Shown piece after piece: positions 1 through 7,631 of a stretch of 7,631 nt of DNA. The stretch comes from Bacteroidales bacterium (GTDB lineage: Bacteria > Bacteroidota > Bacteroidia > Bacteroidales > UBA12077). Made by a program: the position numbers and the translations under genes. The notes under the pieces were generated by a model that was given only the letters and a program-made list of their open reading frames with translations, did no database searches and was not told the DNA's origin. The stretch covers positions 1 through 7,631 of the forward strand of contig DAOVYZ010000165.1 of NCBI GenBank assembly GCA_030635365.1, written 5' to 3'. The number at the start of each line of letters is the position of its first letter. Position 1 is the stretch's first letter.

Positions 1-2
1 AT

Positions 3-43
3 CTGTAGCATCGCTTTAAGCGGTGCTACGGTTTTAATTTATT
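3..43 (+). terminator. Rho-independent terminator for a plus-strand gene left of the window
   Basis: A 12-bp stem pairs bases 3-14 with 20-31 around a five-base TTTAA loop. It is followed directly by the T-rich run TTTTAATTTATTT. Two of the pairs (4 with 30, 11 with 23) are U-G in plus-strand RNA but would be A-C mismatches in minus-strand RNA, so the structure is best formed by a transcript coming from the left. It probably ends a plus-strand gene outside the window that converges on the met cluster. It could weakly serve the minus-strand operon too, but the sequence that would follow it on that strand lies outside the window. Confidence 0.75.
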
Positions 44-192
44 TACTGTTCTTCCTCTACTTGTTCCGTTTCCGTCTTTTTTATGCTCATGTTTTCTAAT
101 TTCTTTGACTTTTTTGACACCCTCTTTTAGTTTTGTAATATCAATTAATGTTTTATTGAGAAAAACTCTCCAATATATTTTGAATAGATTTT

Positions 193-1146
193 TTAAAAAA
201 CAGCTTTTGCAATCTTTTTAATATTATCCGACTGCCCTAAAGTGTAATAATGAATACCAGGAACATCAAATTTCATTAACTCTTTTGATTGTTTTGTAGC
301 CCATTCAACACCTAGTTGTCGAACTTCAGGATTGGTTTTACATTTTTTAATTTCTTTAACCAGTTCTTCCGGAATATCAATTCTGAATATTTGTGGTAGT
401 AAATCAATATCTTTTAAAGAACTTATTGGTTTAATTCCCGGCACAATAGGTGCTGTAATTCCCTTTTCCCGGCATAAATCAACAAAATTGAAATACTTCT
501 GATTATCAAAAAACATTTGAGTTACAATATATTCAGCTCCTGCATCTACTTTTTCTTTTAAAAAGTTTAGGTCATATTCCATATTTGGAGCTTCACAATG
601 TTTCTCGGGATAACCGGCAACACCTATGCAAAAATCGGATGTATTGGCATTTTCCATTTCTTCGTCCAGATATTTCCCTTGATTAAAATCTACTACCTGC
701 CTGACCATATCAACCGAATGGGCATGCCCCCCTTTTTCGGGAATAAATAATCGTTTGGATTTAGGAGGGTCTCCTCTTAAGACCAATAAATTGTGTATCC
801 CAAGAAAATTAAGATCAATTAATATATCTTCTGTTTCTTCTTTTGTTATACCGGCACAAATTAAATGTGTAACTACAGTTATTTTGTATTTATTTTTAAT
901 TGCTGCTGACAATGCCACTGTTCCAGGGCGTTTACGTATTATTTTTTTTTCAAGCAATCCATCGTTTCGTTCTTTATAAACTACGTCGTGGCTATGGTAA
1001 GTTATGTTTATATATGCCGGGTCAAATTCTATTAAAGGATCAATTGCATTGTATATTGTATCAATATTATGCCCTTTTAAAGGAGGTAATAATTCAAATG
1101 TGAATAAGGGCTTTTTGGCATTTTTAATTATATCTGCTACTTTCAT
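193..1146 (-). CDS. metF: 5,10-methylenetetrahydrofolate reductase (MetF)
   Basis: This 317-residue cytosolic flavoprotein reduces 5,10-methylene-THF to 5-methyl-THF, the methyl donor used by MetH. The whole length fits a single FAD-binding TIM barrel of the MetF family, slightly longer than the E. coli enzyme of about 296 residues. Visible motifs are FTFELLPP with the likely catalytic Glu18, NITYH with Thr49, THLIC with His94, LVLRGDPP with the FAD/folate-contacting Asp126, GVAGYPEKH (175-183), TQMFFD with Gln210, and the C-terminal GIHYYTL (297-303). These match the E. coli residues Glu28, Thr59, Asp120 and Gln183. The start is ATG at 1146; no Shine-Dalgarno sequence precedes it, which is common in Bacteroidota. 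It is the last gene of the minus-strand cluster, 136 bases after the MetF-MetV fusion, and that spacer holds a palindromic repeat. NADH or another donor is possible; the sequence alone does not settle it. Confidence 0.96.
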   Translation of the reverse strand: MKVADIIKNAKKPLFTFELLPPLKGHNIDTIYNAIDPLIEFDPAYINITYHSHDVVYKERNDGLLEKKIIRKRPGTVALSAAIKNKYKITVVTHLICAGITKEETEDILIDLNFLGIHNLLVLRGDPPKSKRLFIPEKGGHAHSVDMVRQVVDFNQGKYLDEEMENANTSDFCIGVAGYPEKHCEAPNMEYDLNFLKEKVDAGAEYIVTQMFFDNQKYFNFVDLCREKGITAPIVPGIKPISSLKDIDLLPQIFRIDIPEELVKEIKKCKTNPEVRQLGVEWATKQSKELMKFDVPGIHYYTLGQSDNIKKIAKAVF

Positions 1147-1219
1147 TTGATGTTGTTTATAATAAAATTTAAAAGCATTATATGTTATGCCATGCTTAAA
1201 CTGTTGTTCTTCATCTTTA

Positions 1220-1250
1220 GGCCTAACAGGTTTTTAAAACCTGTTAGGTC
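1220..1250. repeat. Perfect intergenic palindrome, likely dispersed repeat or RNA hairpin
   Basis: Bases 1222-1248 form a perfect inverted repeat with 13-base arms, CCTAACAGGTTTT and AAAACCTGTTAGG, around a single T. The stem can extend by a G-U and a G-C pair to 1220 and 1250. It lies in the 136-base spacer between the fusion gene and metF. Similar CCTAACAGG or CCTGACAGG palindromes are familiar from intergenic DNA of Bacteroidota; that is recollection and was not searched. In minus-strand RNA no long U-run follows the hairpin, so it is not a clear intrinsic terminator. It could stabilise the upstream mRNA 3' end or reduce readthrough into metF. Confidence 0.8.
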
Positions 1251-1282
1251 AATTGCAACTTTTTACTTATGATGTGACAACA

Positions 1283-2866
1283 CTATTCTACTTTTCTTTT
1301 ATTGATTAATTTATATGCATTATGGTCTCGTCCCAAATAGTAATTTGCCCATCCGGAAGTTTCATTAAGTTTGTTATTTTTAATAACAGGCTTTGCGGAT
1401 AAAAGTTCTGCATTGTTCCCATTAAAATACCTGTTTCGTGAATATGCTTTAACCCAAATACAGTCCTTTTTTCTTTCACTAAGTTCGCATCTGTTATTTG
1501 AACTTCCCCCACAAGGGCCATTCCTTTGGTTTTTGGCACATTGTGACTGGGGGCATAAGTAGGTAATATCAGGTAAAGAACAGTCTCCGCATTCCCTACA
1601 GTTAAACAAACCTGCTTTTATCATTCTTTCGTTAAAATATGCAAATCGCCTTAAACCATTAAATGATTTTTTTTCAAGTATTTTATATTTTAACCTGCTA
1701 ATTCTAAATCCCGGAGATCTTTCGTTAAAAAGTAAAGTATGCACTAAACGATTAAATCGATATCCCAAACTAACTTGTTTCGAATAATTTGATTTTTTGA
1801 TATTGGTAATTTGGGTATTAACAGTTTTTACATCAGATAATTTTGTTTCCGGGTTCTGAGAATAGTAATAAAATTCATTGGGGGCTGGATTTGTAAGTTC
1901 TGGCACAAAATCAAGCCAATTAGAATCTTTTAATTCTTCTGCTTTTTCAAGAATTGCCGCAAAATCTTCATATTTATCGGTTCCTCCAATATAGACTCCC
2001 TTATAACCCATTTGCCTGAATGCAACATATTGTTTTGCAGCAAAATCTATAAAATACTTTTTACCCTTATCTTCTGATTTTTTCTCTTTATTTATTCGTT
2101 TCAGAAAATCGTCTGATATTTTACATCCCGGTATTATCCCTTTATTAAATAAGTTTGCAACACCTGCTGTTAATTTATAGATATTACCAATTACCGGTAT
2201 TGATAATTTATTTTCTTGTAACCATGAAATTAATTCATGCGATTTTCGAATATCGTATCCTAACTGAGGAATAATATATGCTGCACCGGCTTCGATTTTT
2301 AATTTCAACTTCTCATACTGCATCATTTGTTCAGCTTCGGTTGTTTTAAATGGCGAAACTGCACACCCCAGAAAAAAATCCGTTTTATCCAGGTCAATAT
2401 GAGAATTTGGCTTTCTTCCGTTTACTCTTAAGCCCTTATTCATGTCGGAAAGCATTTTAATCAATCCCACAGAATCCAAATCAAAAACCGGTTGGGCTAC
2501 TCCACTATATCCATCAATAGGGTAGTCTCCTGATAAAGCAAGTAGGTTTTCAAATCCATCATTGGCATATTTCCACGCAATACTTTCAAGGGCATTCCTA
2601 TTCATATCTTTACATGTGATATGAATTATCGAATTTTTATTTTTTTGTTGGATTATTTTACCCAAACCATCAGGAGCTGACATTATGTTTCCGCCAGCAT
2701 TCTCTGTAACAGAAATCCAGTCTATCCTATTATCAGCAATTAAATCTTTAGTGTATTTTAAGATTTTACTACTACTTTCTTGTTCAAGAATTCCCCTTGT
2801 TGTAACTAATTCTGCCCCTATTAAAAATTTATCCTTATCATTAAATAATTCTCTGAGTTTTTTCAT
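1283..2866 (-). CDS. MetF-MetV fusion: methylenetetrahydrofolate reductase-like protein with cysteine-rich MTHFR_C domain
   Basis: This 527-residue protein has two parts. Residues about 10-310 are a divergent MetF-type barrel that keeps Glu19 (GAEL), Thr54 (SVTEN), His82 (HITC), Asp114 (LSGDYP) and Gln201 (PQLGYD). The PEKH motif of MetF is replaced by GCAVSPFK. Residues about 365-480 match the MetV/MTHFR_C domain: YRFNRLVHTLLF, then eight cysteines (423, 426, 429, 438, 443, 452, 460, 469) in the pattern CxxCxxC, CP, C, NGPCGG, C and CIWVKAY. In acetogens this domain is a separate iron-sulfur subunit, MetV, that partners MetF. The cysteines therefore probably bind a metal or Fe-S cluster, but which one cannot be read from the sequence. 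A basic tail follows from about 480. The start is ATG at 2866 with no clear Shine-Dalgarno. It sits 163 bases after metH and 136 before metF. Folate-linked C1 reduction or methyl transfer is likely; the exact reaction and electron donor are unknown. Confidence 0.9.
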   Translation of the reverse strand: MKKLRELFNDKDKFLIGAELVTTRGILEQESSSKILKYTKDLIADNRIDWISVTENAGGNIMSAPDGLGKIIQQKNKNSIIHITCKDMNRNALESIAWKYANDGFENLLALSGDYPIDGYSGVAQPVFDLDSVGLIKMLSDMNKGLRVNGRKPNSHIDLDKTDFFLGCAVSPFKTTEAEQMMQYEKLKLKIEAGAAYIIPQLGYDIRKSHELISWLQENKLSIPVIGNIYKLTAGVANLFNKGIIPGCKISDDFLKRINKEKKSEDKGKKYFIDFAAKQYVAFRQMGYKGVYIGGTDKYEDFAAILEKAEELKDSNWLDFVPELTNPAPNEFYYYSQNPETKLSDVKTVNTQITNIKKSNYSKQVSLGYRFNRLVHTLLFNERSPGFRISRLKYKILEKKSFNGLRRFAYFNERMIKAGLFNCRECGDCSLPDITYLCPQSQCAKNQRNGPCGGSSNNRCELSERKKDCIWVKAYSRNRYFNGNNAELLSAKPVIKNNKLNETSGWANYYLGRDHNAYKLINKRKVE

Positions 2867-2928
2867 TCTTTATACTAATTATGACTATCGGATTTCATTT
2901 TTAATTTTATTTAAACTCAATATAAATT

Positions 2929-3023
2929 AGGTGCTTAGCTAATTTTCTTAAACCCTGCTTACTAAATGATTTAATTTATAAACTCTAATTACAAAGCCGC
3001 TTAGCACCTTTTATCTATTAAGC
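2929..3023 (-). promoter_or_regulatory. Imperfect inverted repeat with alternative stems in the metH-fusion spacer
   Basis: Arms at 2929-2939 (AGGTGCTTAGC) and 2999-3009 (GCTTAGCACCT) pair over 11 bases with one mismatch, around a 59-base AT-rich loop. In minus-strand RNA a third short element at 3019-3023 (GCTTA) can instead pair with the TAAGC of the 2999-3009 arm, so two stems are mutually exclusive. A further 7-bp AT hairpin (2924-2930 with 2939-2945) overlaps one arm. This could be an mRNA stability or attenuation element just after metH, or a degraded repeat. I could not match it to a SAM or cobalamin riboswitch, and chance pairing in AT-rich DNA is possible. Confidence 0.3.
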
Positions 3024-3029
3024 AAAAAA

Positions 3030-6000
3030 CTAATAATTAAGGTTAGAAGCCAGCCATTTTTCTACTTCCTCTACCGTCATATTTTTCCTTTTGGCATAAT
3101 CTTCTACCTGGTCTTTATTAATTCTTTGTACATTAAAATATTTTGATTCGGGATGGGCAAAATACAATCCGCTAACCGATGCCCCCGGATACATCATACA
3201 ACTTTCGGTTAATTTGATTCCTACTACATTTTCAGCATCCAGCAAATCAAATATAGTTTGTTTCTCTGTATGATCCGGACATGCAGGGTATCCTGCTGCA
3301 GGCCTTATTCCCTTATATTTTTCTCGTATTAGTTCTGTTACACCCAAATTTTCATTTGGTGCATAAGCCCAATATTCTTTTCTAACTTTCTTATGCAATA
3401 ATTCAGCAAATGCTTCCGCTAACCTATCAGCTAAAATCTTAATCATTATTGCACTATAATCATCATTATTTGCCTCAAATTTCTGCACATGTTTTTCCAA
3501 GCCTATTCCTGCAGTAACTGCAAATGCTCCTATATGATCTTTAACTCCACTATCTTTTGGCGCAATAAAATCAGAAAGGCATGAATTATGATCTCCTTCT
3601 TCCCTAACCTGCTGATTGCGCAAATGACAAAATACTTTAAACGGATTTTCTTTTTTCTCGTTTTCATAAAGTTCAATATCATCTCCTATAGCATTGGCAG
3701 GATATAATCCAAATACTGCATTAGCTTTCAACATATTATTGTCGATGATTTGTTTTAACATTATTTGTGCATCATCATATAATTTCTTTGCTTCTTCTCC
3801 TTTTACAGGGTCATTGAAAATTGCCGGGTATTTTCCATTTATATCCCAGGCGAAAAAGAAAAATGTCCAGTCTATATATTCTGCAATTTCCTTTAACGAA
3901 TATTCTTTCAATAGCTTATTACCTATAAATGCGGGTTTTGAAATAAGAGATCTTTCCCAGTCGATATCAAACTTATTTTTCCTTGCTTCTTCAAGCGATA
4001 CATGTGTTTTTTCAGATCTTTTTGAAGAGTTTTTCTCTCTTAACTCTCTATATTCCTCAACAATTTGTTTAAAATAATCCTGCTTTAAACTGGTTGATAA
4101 TAAATTCCCTACCACTCCAACACTTTTCGACACATCTTTTACATGAATAGCAGGGGCATTATATGCAGGTGCTATTTTTACTGCTGTGTGTATTTTTGAT
4201 GTTGTTGCCCCACCTATAAGCAATGGTATGTTTACATTTCGACGTTGCATTTCTTCTGCAACGTGTACCATTTCTTCCAATGAAGGTGTAATTAATCCGC
4301 TTAATCCAATAATGTCCACTTTTTCTTTTATTGCAGTATCTATTATTTTTTCGGCTGGCACCATAACTCCTAAATCAATAATTTCGTAATTATTACATGC
4401 TAATACTACCCCCACTATATTTTTACCTATATCGTGAACATCTCCTTTTACTGTTGCCATTAATATTTTACCTGCAGAACTTGTTTTTCCTGATATTTTC
4501 TTTTCCTCTTCTATGTAAGGTAGTAAATGAGCTACCGCTTTTTTCATTACACGGGCACTTTTTACAACCTGTGGAAGAAACATTTTTCCTGACCCAAACA
4601 AATCTCCAACAATATTCATCCCATCCATCAATGGTTGCTCAATAATATTCAATGCCTGATCGTAATGCTTTCGTGCTTCTTCTGCATCTTCCTCAATAAA
4701 ATCTGTAATTCCTTTTACTAATGAATAAGACAGCCTTTCCTGAACAGCCTTTTCTCTCCACTCATCTTTTTTCTCTTCTTTCTTATCTTTATCATCTATA
4801 ACTTTTTCAGCAAAGGCAATCAGGCGTTCTGTTGCATCTTTTCTTTTGTTTAATACAACATCTTCAACTAACTGAAGTAAATCTTTTGGAATATCATCAT
4901 ATACTTCCAGCATTCCGGGATTAACAATACCCATGTCCATTCCTGCATTGATTGCATGATATAAAAATACAGAGTGCATTGCTTCACGAACCGTGTTGTT
5001 TCCTCTGAACGAAAATGATAAATTACTAACACCTCCGCTAATCTTTGCGTGTGGTAAACTTTCTTTTATCCATTTAGCAGCTTTTATGTAAAAAACCGCA
5101 TAGTTATTGTGTTCCTCAATACCTGTTGCAATAGCTAATATATTTGGATCAAAAATGATATCTTCAGGAGGAAAGTTTACTTTTTCTGTAAGTATTTTAT
5201 ATGACTTTTCTGCTATTTCTATTTTACGCTCAAATGTATCGGCCTGCCCTTTTTCGTCAAATAACATAACCACAGTAGAGGCTCCATATCGTCTAATAAG
5301 TTTTGCATACTGAATAAATGCTTCTTCTCCTTCTTTTAAGCTTATAGAGTTTACTACCGATTTTCCCTGAACACATTTAAGTCCTGCCTCTATAACACTC
5401 CACTTGGAAGAATCGATCATGATCGGTAATTTCGAAATATCCGGTTCGGAAGCCACTAAATTCAGGAAATTAGTCATTGATGTTTCTGAATCTAACATAG
5501 CTTCATCCATGCATACATCAATAACCTGTGCTCCGCCTTCCACCTGACTTCTTGCAACTGATAAAGCTTCATCAAATTTTTCTTCTTTAATCAAACGTGC
5601 AAATTTCTTTGATCCTGCAACATTTGTTCTTTCTCCTACATTAACAAAATTACTTTCTTTAAATATGGTTAAAGGTTCCAGTCCACTTAATCGGGATAAT
5701 TGTGGTATTTCAACTTTTTTTCTAGGCGAATATTTAGCCGCTATTTCAGCAATTTTTTTAATGTGTGTCGGGTTGGTACCACAACAGCCTCCAATTATAT
5801 TTACAAATCCGTTTTTCAGAAAATCTTCAACAATAGCACCCATTTCGTCAGCTGTTTCATCATATTCACCAAACTGATTAGGTAAACCTGCGTTAGGATG
5901 TGCACTTACCGGGTATTTTGAAATTCTTGATAATTCTTCAATATATTGCCTTAATTGTTCTGCTCCCAACGCACAGTTCAGTCCAATACTTAATAATTCA

Positions 6001-6710
6001 ACATGGGATAATGAATTGTAGAAAGCTTCCAATGTTTGCCCTGAAAGAGTCCTTCCACTAGCATCGGTTATTGTGCCTGAAACCATAACCGGAAGTTTTA
6101 CTCCTTTCTTTTCGAATAATTCCTCTATTGCAAAAAGTGCTGCTTTTGCATTTAAGGTGTCGAATATAGTTTCTACTATTAGAATGTCGGCACCTCCATC
6201 AAATAAACCTTCGGCTTGCTCATAGTAAGCTTCTTTCATATCATCGAAATTAACCGCACGATAACCGGGATCGTTTACATCCGGAGACATTGATGTTGTA
6301 CGATTGGTAGGACCTAACGTTCCTACCACAAATCTTGGTTTTTCGGGATTTTGATCTGTATATTCTTTTGTAGCTTTTTTTGCAATTTTAGCAGATTCAA
6401 GATTTATTTCATATGAAAGATTTTCCATATGGTAATCTGCTAATGAGATCCTGTTAGCATTAAAAGTATTTGTTTCTATCAGGTCAGATCCTGCCTCCAG
6501 ATATTCTTTATGAATGTCTTCAATTAATTTAGCTTGTGTTAATGATAATAAATCATTATTCCCCTTTACTTCGTATTCATAATCTTTGAAACGCTCTCCA
6601 CGATAATCTTCTTCTTTTAACTTATGCCGTTGGATCATGGTTCCCATTGCACCATCAAGCACTAGTATTCTTTTTTCTAACTCTCTTTTTATTTTTTCCC
6701 CATGGTTCAT
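3030..6710 (-). CDS. metH: Cobalamin-dependent methionine synthase (MetH)
   Basis: This 1226-residue protein transfers the methyl group of 5-methyl-THF via methylcobalamin to homocysteine, giving methionine and THF in the cytosol. It carries all modules of the E. coli enzyme (1227 residues). The homocysteine domain (about 1-325) has zinc ligands Cys245 (LNCALG) and Cys309/Cys310 (GGCCGT). The pterin domain spans about 350-620 ([23 protein letters not shown]). The cobalamin cap is about 655-740. The B12 domain (about 745-890) has GDVHDIGKN with Asp757, axial His759 and Gly762, and GLSGLITPS ending at Ser810. The AdoMet reactivation domain (about 900-1226) has DWT (947-949), [15 protein letters not shown] from Arg1136, and MYPGASVSG. 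Residue numbers of the B12 site equal those of E. coli, showing near-absence of indels up to there. The start is ATG at 6710, fixed by a strong GGAGG seven bases upstream. It lies 42 bases after homoserine dehydrogenase, probably in one operon. No flavodoxin-type reactivation partner lies in the window. Confidence 0.98.
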   Translation of the reverse strand: MNHGEKIKRELEKRILVLDGAMGTMIQRHKLKEEDYRGERFKDYEYEVKGNNDLLSLTQAKLIEDIHKEYLEAGSDLIETNTFNANRISLADYHMENLSYEINLESAKIAKKATKEYTDQNPEKPRFVVGTLGPTNRTTSMSPDVNDPGYRAVNFDDMKEAYYEQAEGLFDGGADILIVETIFDTLNAKAALFAIEELFEKKGVKLPVMVSGTITDASGRTLSGQTLEAFYNSLSHVELLSIGLNCALGAEQLRQYIEELSRISKYPVSAHPNAGLPNQFGEYDETADEMGAIVEDFLKNGFVNIIGGCCGTNPTHIKKIAEIAAKYSPRKKVEIPQLSRLSGLEPLTIFKESNFVNVGERTNVAGSKKFARLIKEEKFDEALSVARSQVEGGAQVIDVCMDEAMLDSETSMTNFLNLVASEPDISKLPIMIDSSKWSVIEAGLKCVQGKSVVNSISLKEGEEAFIQYAKLIRRYGASTVVMLFDEKGQADTFERKIEIAEKSYKILTEKVNFPPEDIIFDPNILAIATGIEEHNNYAVFYIKAAKWIKESLPHAKISGGVSNLSFSFRGNNTVREAMHSVFLYHAINAGMDMGIVNPGMLEVYDDIPKDLLQLVEDVVLNKRKDATERLIAFAEKVIDDKDKKEEKKDEWREKAVQERLSYSLVKGITDFIEEDAEEARKHYDQALNIIEQPLMDGMNIVGDLFGSGKMFLPQVVKSARVMKKAVAHLLPYIEEEKKISGKTSSAGKILMATVKGDVHDIGKNIVGVVLACNNYEIIDLGVMVPAEKIIDTAIKEKVDIIGLSGLITPSLEEMVHVAEEMQRRNVNIPLLIGGATTSKIHTAVKIAPAYNAPAIHVKDVSKSVGVVGNLLSTSLKQDYFKQIVEEYRELREKNSSKRSEKTHVSLEEARKNKFDIDWERSLISKPAFIGNKLLKEYSLKEIAEYIDWTFFFFAWDINGKYPAIFNDPVKGEEAKKLYDDAQIMLKQIIDNNMLKANAVFGLYPANAIGDDIELYENEKKENPFKVFCHLRNQQVREEGDHNSCLSDFIAPKDSGVKDHIGAFAVTAGIGLEKHVQKFEANNDDYSAIMIKILADRLAEAFAELLHKKVRKEYWAYAPNENLGVTELIREKYKGIRPAAGYPACPDHTEKQTIFDLLDAENVVGIKLTESCMMYPGASVSGLYFAHPESKYFNVQRINKDQVEDYAKRKNMTVEEVEKWLASNLNY

Positions 6711-6717
6711 TATAATT

Positions 6718-6722
6718 CCTCC
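6718..6722 (-). promoter_or_regulatory. Strong Shine-Dalgarno site of metH
   Basis: The minus strand reads GGAGG, then seven bases, then the metH ATG. It is a textbook ribosome-binding site and decides the metH start. The starts of metF and the fusion gene have nothing comparable, as is usual in Bacteroidota, so metH may be translated more strongly or differently from its neighbours. Confidence 0.75.
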
Positions 6723-6752
6723 ATTATTTTCCTAATCCAAGTCTTGCATTTT

Positions 6753-7631
6753 TTAGTTTCTGATGTATGCCAGAAATATATCCAGTTTAGGCAATACCGG
6801 CCTTAATTTCAATAGATTTGAAAGTTTAATTTTTCCGACAACATAATTAGAACCTGGACCAGAATATTTTTCAGATACACTTTCAAAATCAAAATAACTA
6901 AAATCTACCATATTATGGTAACGCAAATATATTTCAATTTCATGATCTGTATTGTATTTTAATCGCTTAAAATATTTTTGTTTTTTATATTCGTATTTAT
7001 AATCATGTGATCTTGCTGTAATATCAGACAATACAGCTGACCCTGTAGGATATCCTCCGGCTCCTTTACCAAACATAAATTGTTTGTCATAAAATTCACC
7101 CTGAATAACTACCCCGTTATACTCGTCCTCAACATTGTAAATATATTTTACAGGCTTTACTAAACGCGAAATAACGAACATTGTGAACGAATCATCATCA
7201 AGTTTAATTAATTGTGCAACTAATTTTATTTTAAATCCTTTTTCGCGGGCAAACTGAACATCAACTTCCTTAATCTTAGAAATACCATGGTTAAAAACCT
7301 CATCAGGTAATACAAATGTTCCCAAAGCGTGTGTTGCTATAATAATTATTTTATATAATGAATCGTAACCATCAACATCCAGAGAGGGGTTGCTTTCTGC
7401 AAACCCCAAGTCTTGTGCTTGCTTAAGAGCTGTATTATAATCCAGGTTTTCATTAAATATTTTTGAAAGAATATAATTTGATGACCCATTTAATATACCT
7501 GTAATGGATTTCAACAAATCATTATCGTAATATTCTTCTATGTTCCTTATTATTGGGATACTTCCACATGCCGATGCATCATAAAGCAATGCTGTTCCAG
7601 TCTTTTCCTGCAATTCTATTAATTCATCCAG
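6753..7631 (-). CDS. hom: Homoserine dehydrogenase, C-terminal part (start beyond right edge)
   Basis: The frame is open to the right edge, so 292 C-terminal residues are visible and the N-terminal NAD(P)-binding Rossmann part is outside. A TTG at 7613 is an internal Leu, not the start: the upstream codons read LDELIE and continue the family sequence. The enzyme reduces aspartate semialdehyde to homoserine, the branch point to threonine and methionine. Counting from the first codon in the window, evidence is ASACGSIPIIR, GILNGSSNYIL (45-55), a full match to the homoserine dehydrogenase signature from Ala72 to Lys94 (key parts GFAESNP, DVDGYD, final Lys), and GKGAGGYPTGSAVLSDI (188-204). The last 80 or so residues form a short C-terminal domain resembling Bacteroidota homologues. 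Whether it is free-standing or fused to an upstream aspartokinase cannot be seen. It precedes metH by 42 bases on the same strand, which suggests the homoserine is meant at least partly for methionine. Confidence 0.95.
   Translation of the reverse strand: MDELIELQEKTGTALLYDASACGSIPIIRNIEEYYDNDLLKSITGILNGSSNYILSKIFNENLDYNTALKQAQDLGFAESNPSLDVDGYDSLYKIIIIATHALGTFVLPDEVFNHGISKIKEVDVQFAREKGFKIKLVAQLIKLDDDSFTMFVISRLVKPVKYIYNVEDEYNGVVIQGEFYDKQFMFGKGAGGYPTGSAVLSDITARSHDYKYEYKKQKYFKRLKYNTDHEIEIYLRYHNMVDFSYFDFESVSEKYSGPGSNYVVGKIKLSNLLKLRPVLPKLDIFLAYIRN

Noticed and set aside
41..88. A minus-strand ATG frame of 15 codons (MSIKKTETEQVEEEQ).
   Set aside because: It is very short, has no clear ribosome-binding site and no support from family resemblance.
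26..224. A minus-strand stop-to-stop frame of about 65 codons running from the end of metF to near base 26, with a lysine-rich reading.
   Set aside because: It has no ATG, GTG or TTG start in frame, overlaps the metF end and runs into the terminator stem. Its Lys content is what AT-rich spacer DNA gives by chance.
2867..2910. A seven-codon minus-strand frame (MKSDSHN) just before the fusion gene, considered as a leader peptide.
   Set aside because: It has no regulatory codons such as Met runs, no ribosome-binding site and no attached terminator-antiterminator, so it cannot be told from chance.
2867..3029. A SAM or cobalamin riboswitch between metH and the fusion gene.
   Set aside because: I looked for the conserved cores and saw none; the spacer is mostly AT-rich with only the weak inverted repeat reported above.
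3694..4077. A 127-codon plus-strand open frame opposite metH, and several smaller plus-strand frames opposite the other genes.
   Set aside because: They lie antisense to strongly conserved coding sequence, resemble no known family by eye and are explained as shadows of the real genes.
6710..6724. A four-codon minus-strand frame (MEEL) inside the metH ribosome-binding region whose stop overlaps the metH ATG.
   Set aside because: Its ATG directly abuts the GGAGG site and has no site of its own; it is most simply a by-product of the Shine-Dalgarno sequence.
7611..7613. TTG at 7613 as the start of a short 286-residue homoserine dehydrogenase.
   Set aside because: The upstream codons to the window edge stay open and continue the family sequence, and a start here would remove the cofactor-binding domain.

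Overview
The window is an ordinary-looking but informative piece of a methionine/one-carbon biosynthesis cluster. All four genes lie on the minus strand and are transcribed right to left: a homoserine dehydrogenase (cut by the right edge), full-length cobalamin-dependent methionine synthase MetH, a 527-residue fusion of a MetF-like domain with a cysteine-rich MetV (MTHFR_C) domain, and a canonical 5,10-methylenetetrahydrofolate reductase MetF. The DNA is visibly AT-rich. The protein styles (a homoserine dehydrogenase with a short C-terminal extension ending in DIFLAYIRN, a MetF ending in KIAKAVF) and the lack of Shine-Dalgarno sequences before two of three visible starts suggest a member of the Bacteroidota, perhaps Marinilabiliales/Bacteroidales-like. 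That placement is inference from sequence style, not a database result.

Layout from left to right: 1-192 holds a factor-independent terminator pointing rightward (for a plus-strand gene outside the window, convergent with this cluster) and no convincing gene. 193-1146 is metF. 1147-1282 is a spacer with a perfect 13-bp-arm palindrome that looks like a dispersed intergenic repeat. 1283-2866 is the MetF-MetV fusion. 2867-3029 is an AT-rich spacer with an imperfect inverted repeat and possible alternative stems. 3030-6710 is metH. 6711-6752 is a 42-base spacer carrying a strong ribosome-binding site for metH. 6753-7631 is the C-terminal 292 residues of homoserine dehydrogenase.

Together the genes feed the two halves of the last step of methionine synthesis. 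Homoserine dehydrogenase makes homoserine, the carbon skeleton of homocysteine. MetF reduces methylene-THF to 5-methyl-THF. MetH moves that methyl group through cobalamin to homocysteine. The least understood member is the fusion protein, which keeps several MetF active-site residues and adds an eight-cysteine domain known from the MetV subunit of acetogen methylenetetrahydrofolate reductases. Its presence beside a complete MetF and a B12-dependent methyltransferase is the most interesting point. I found no mobile element, CRISPR array, RNA gene or recognisable riboswitch, and no wholly new system.
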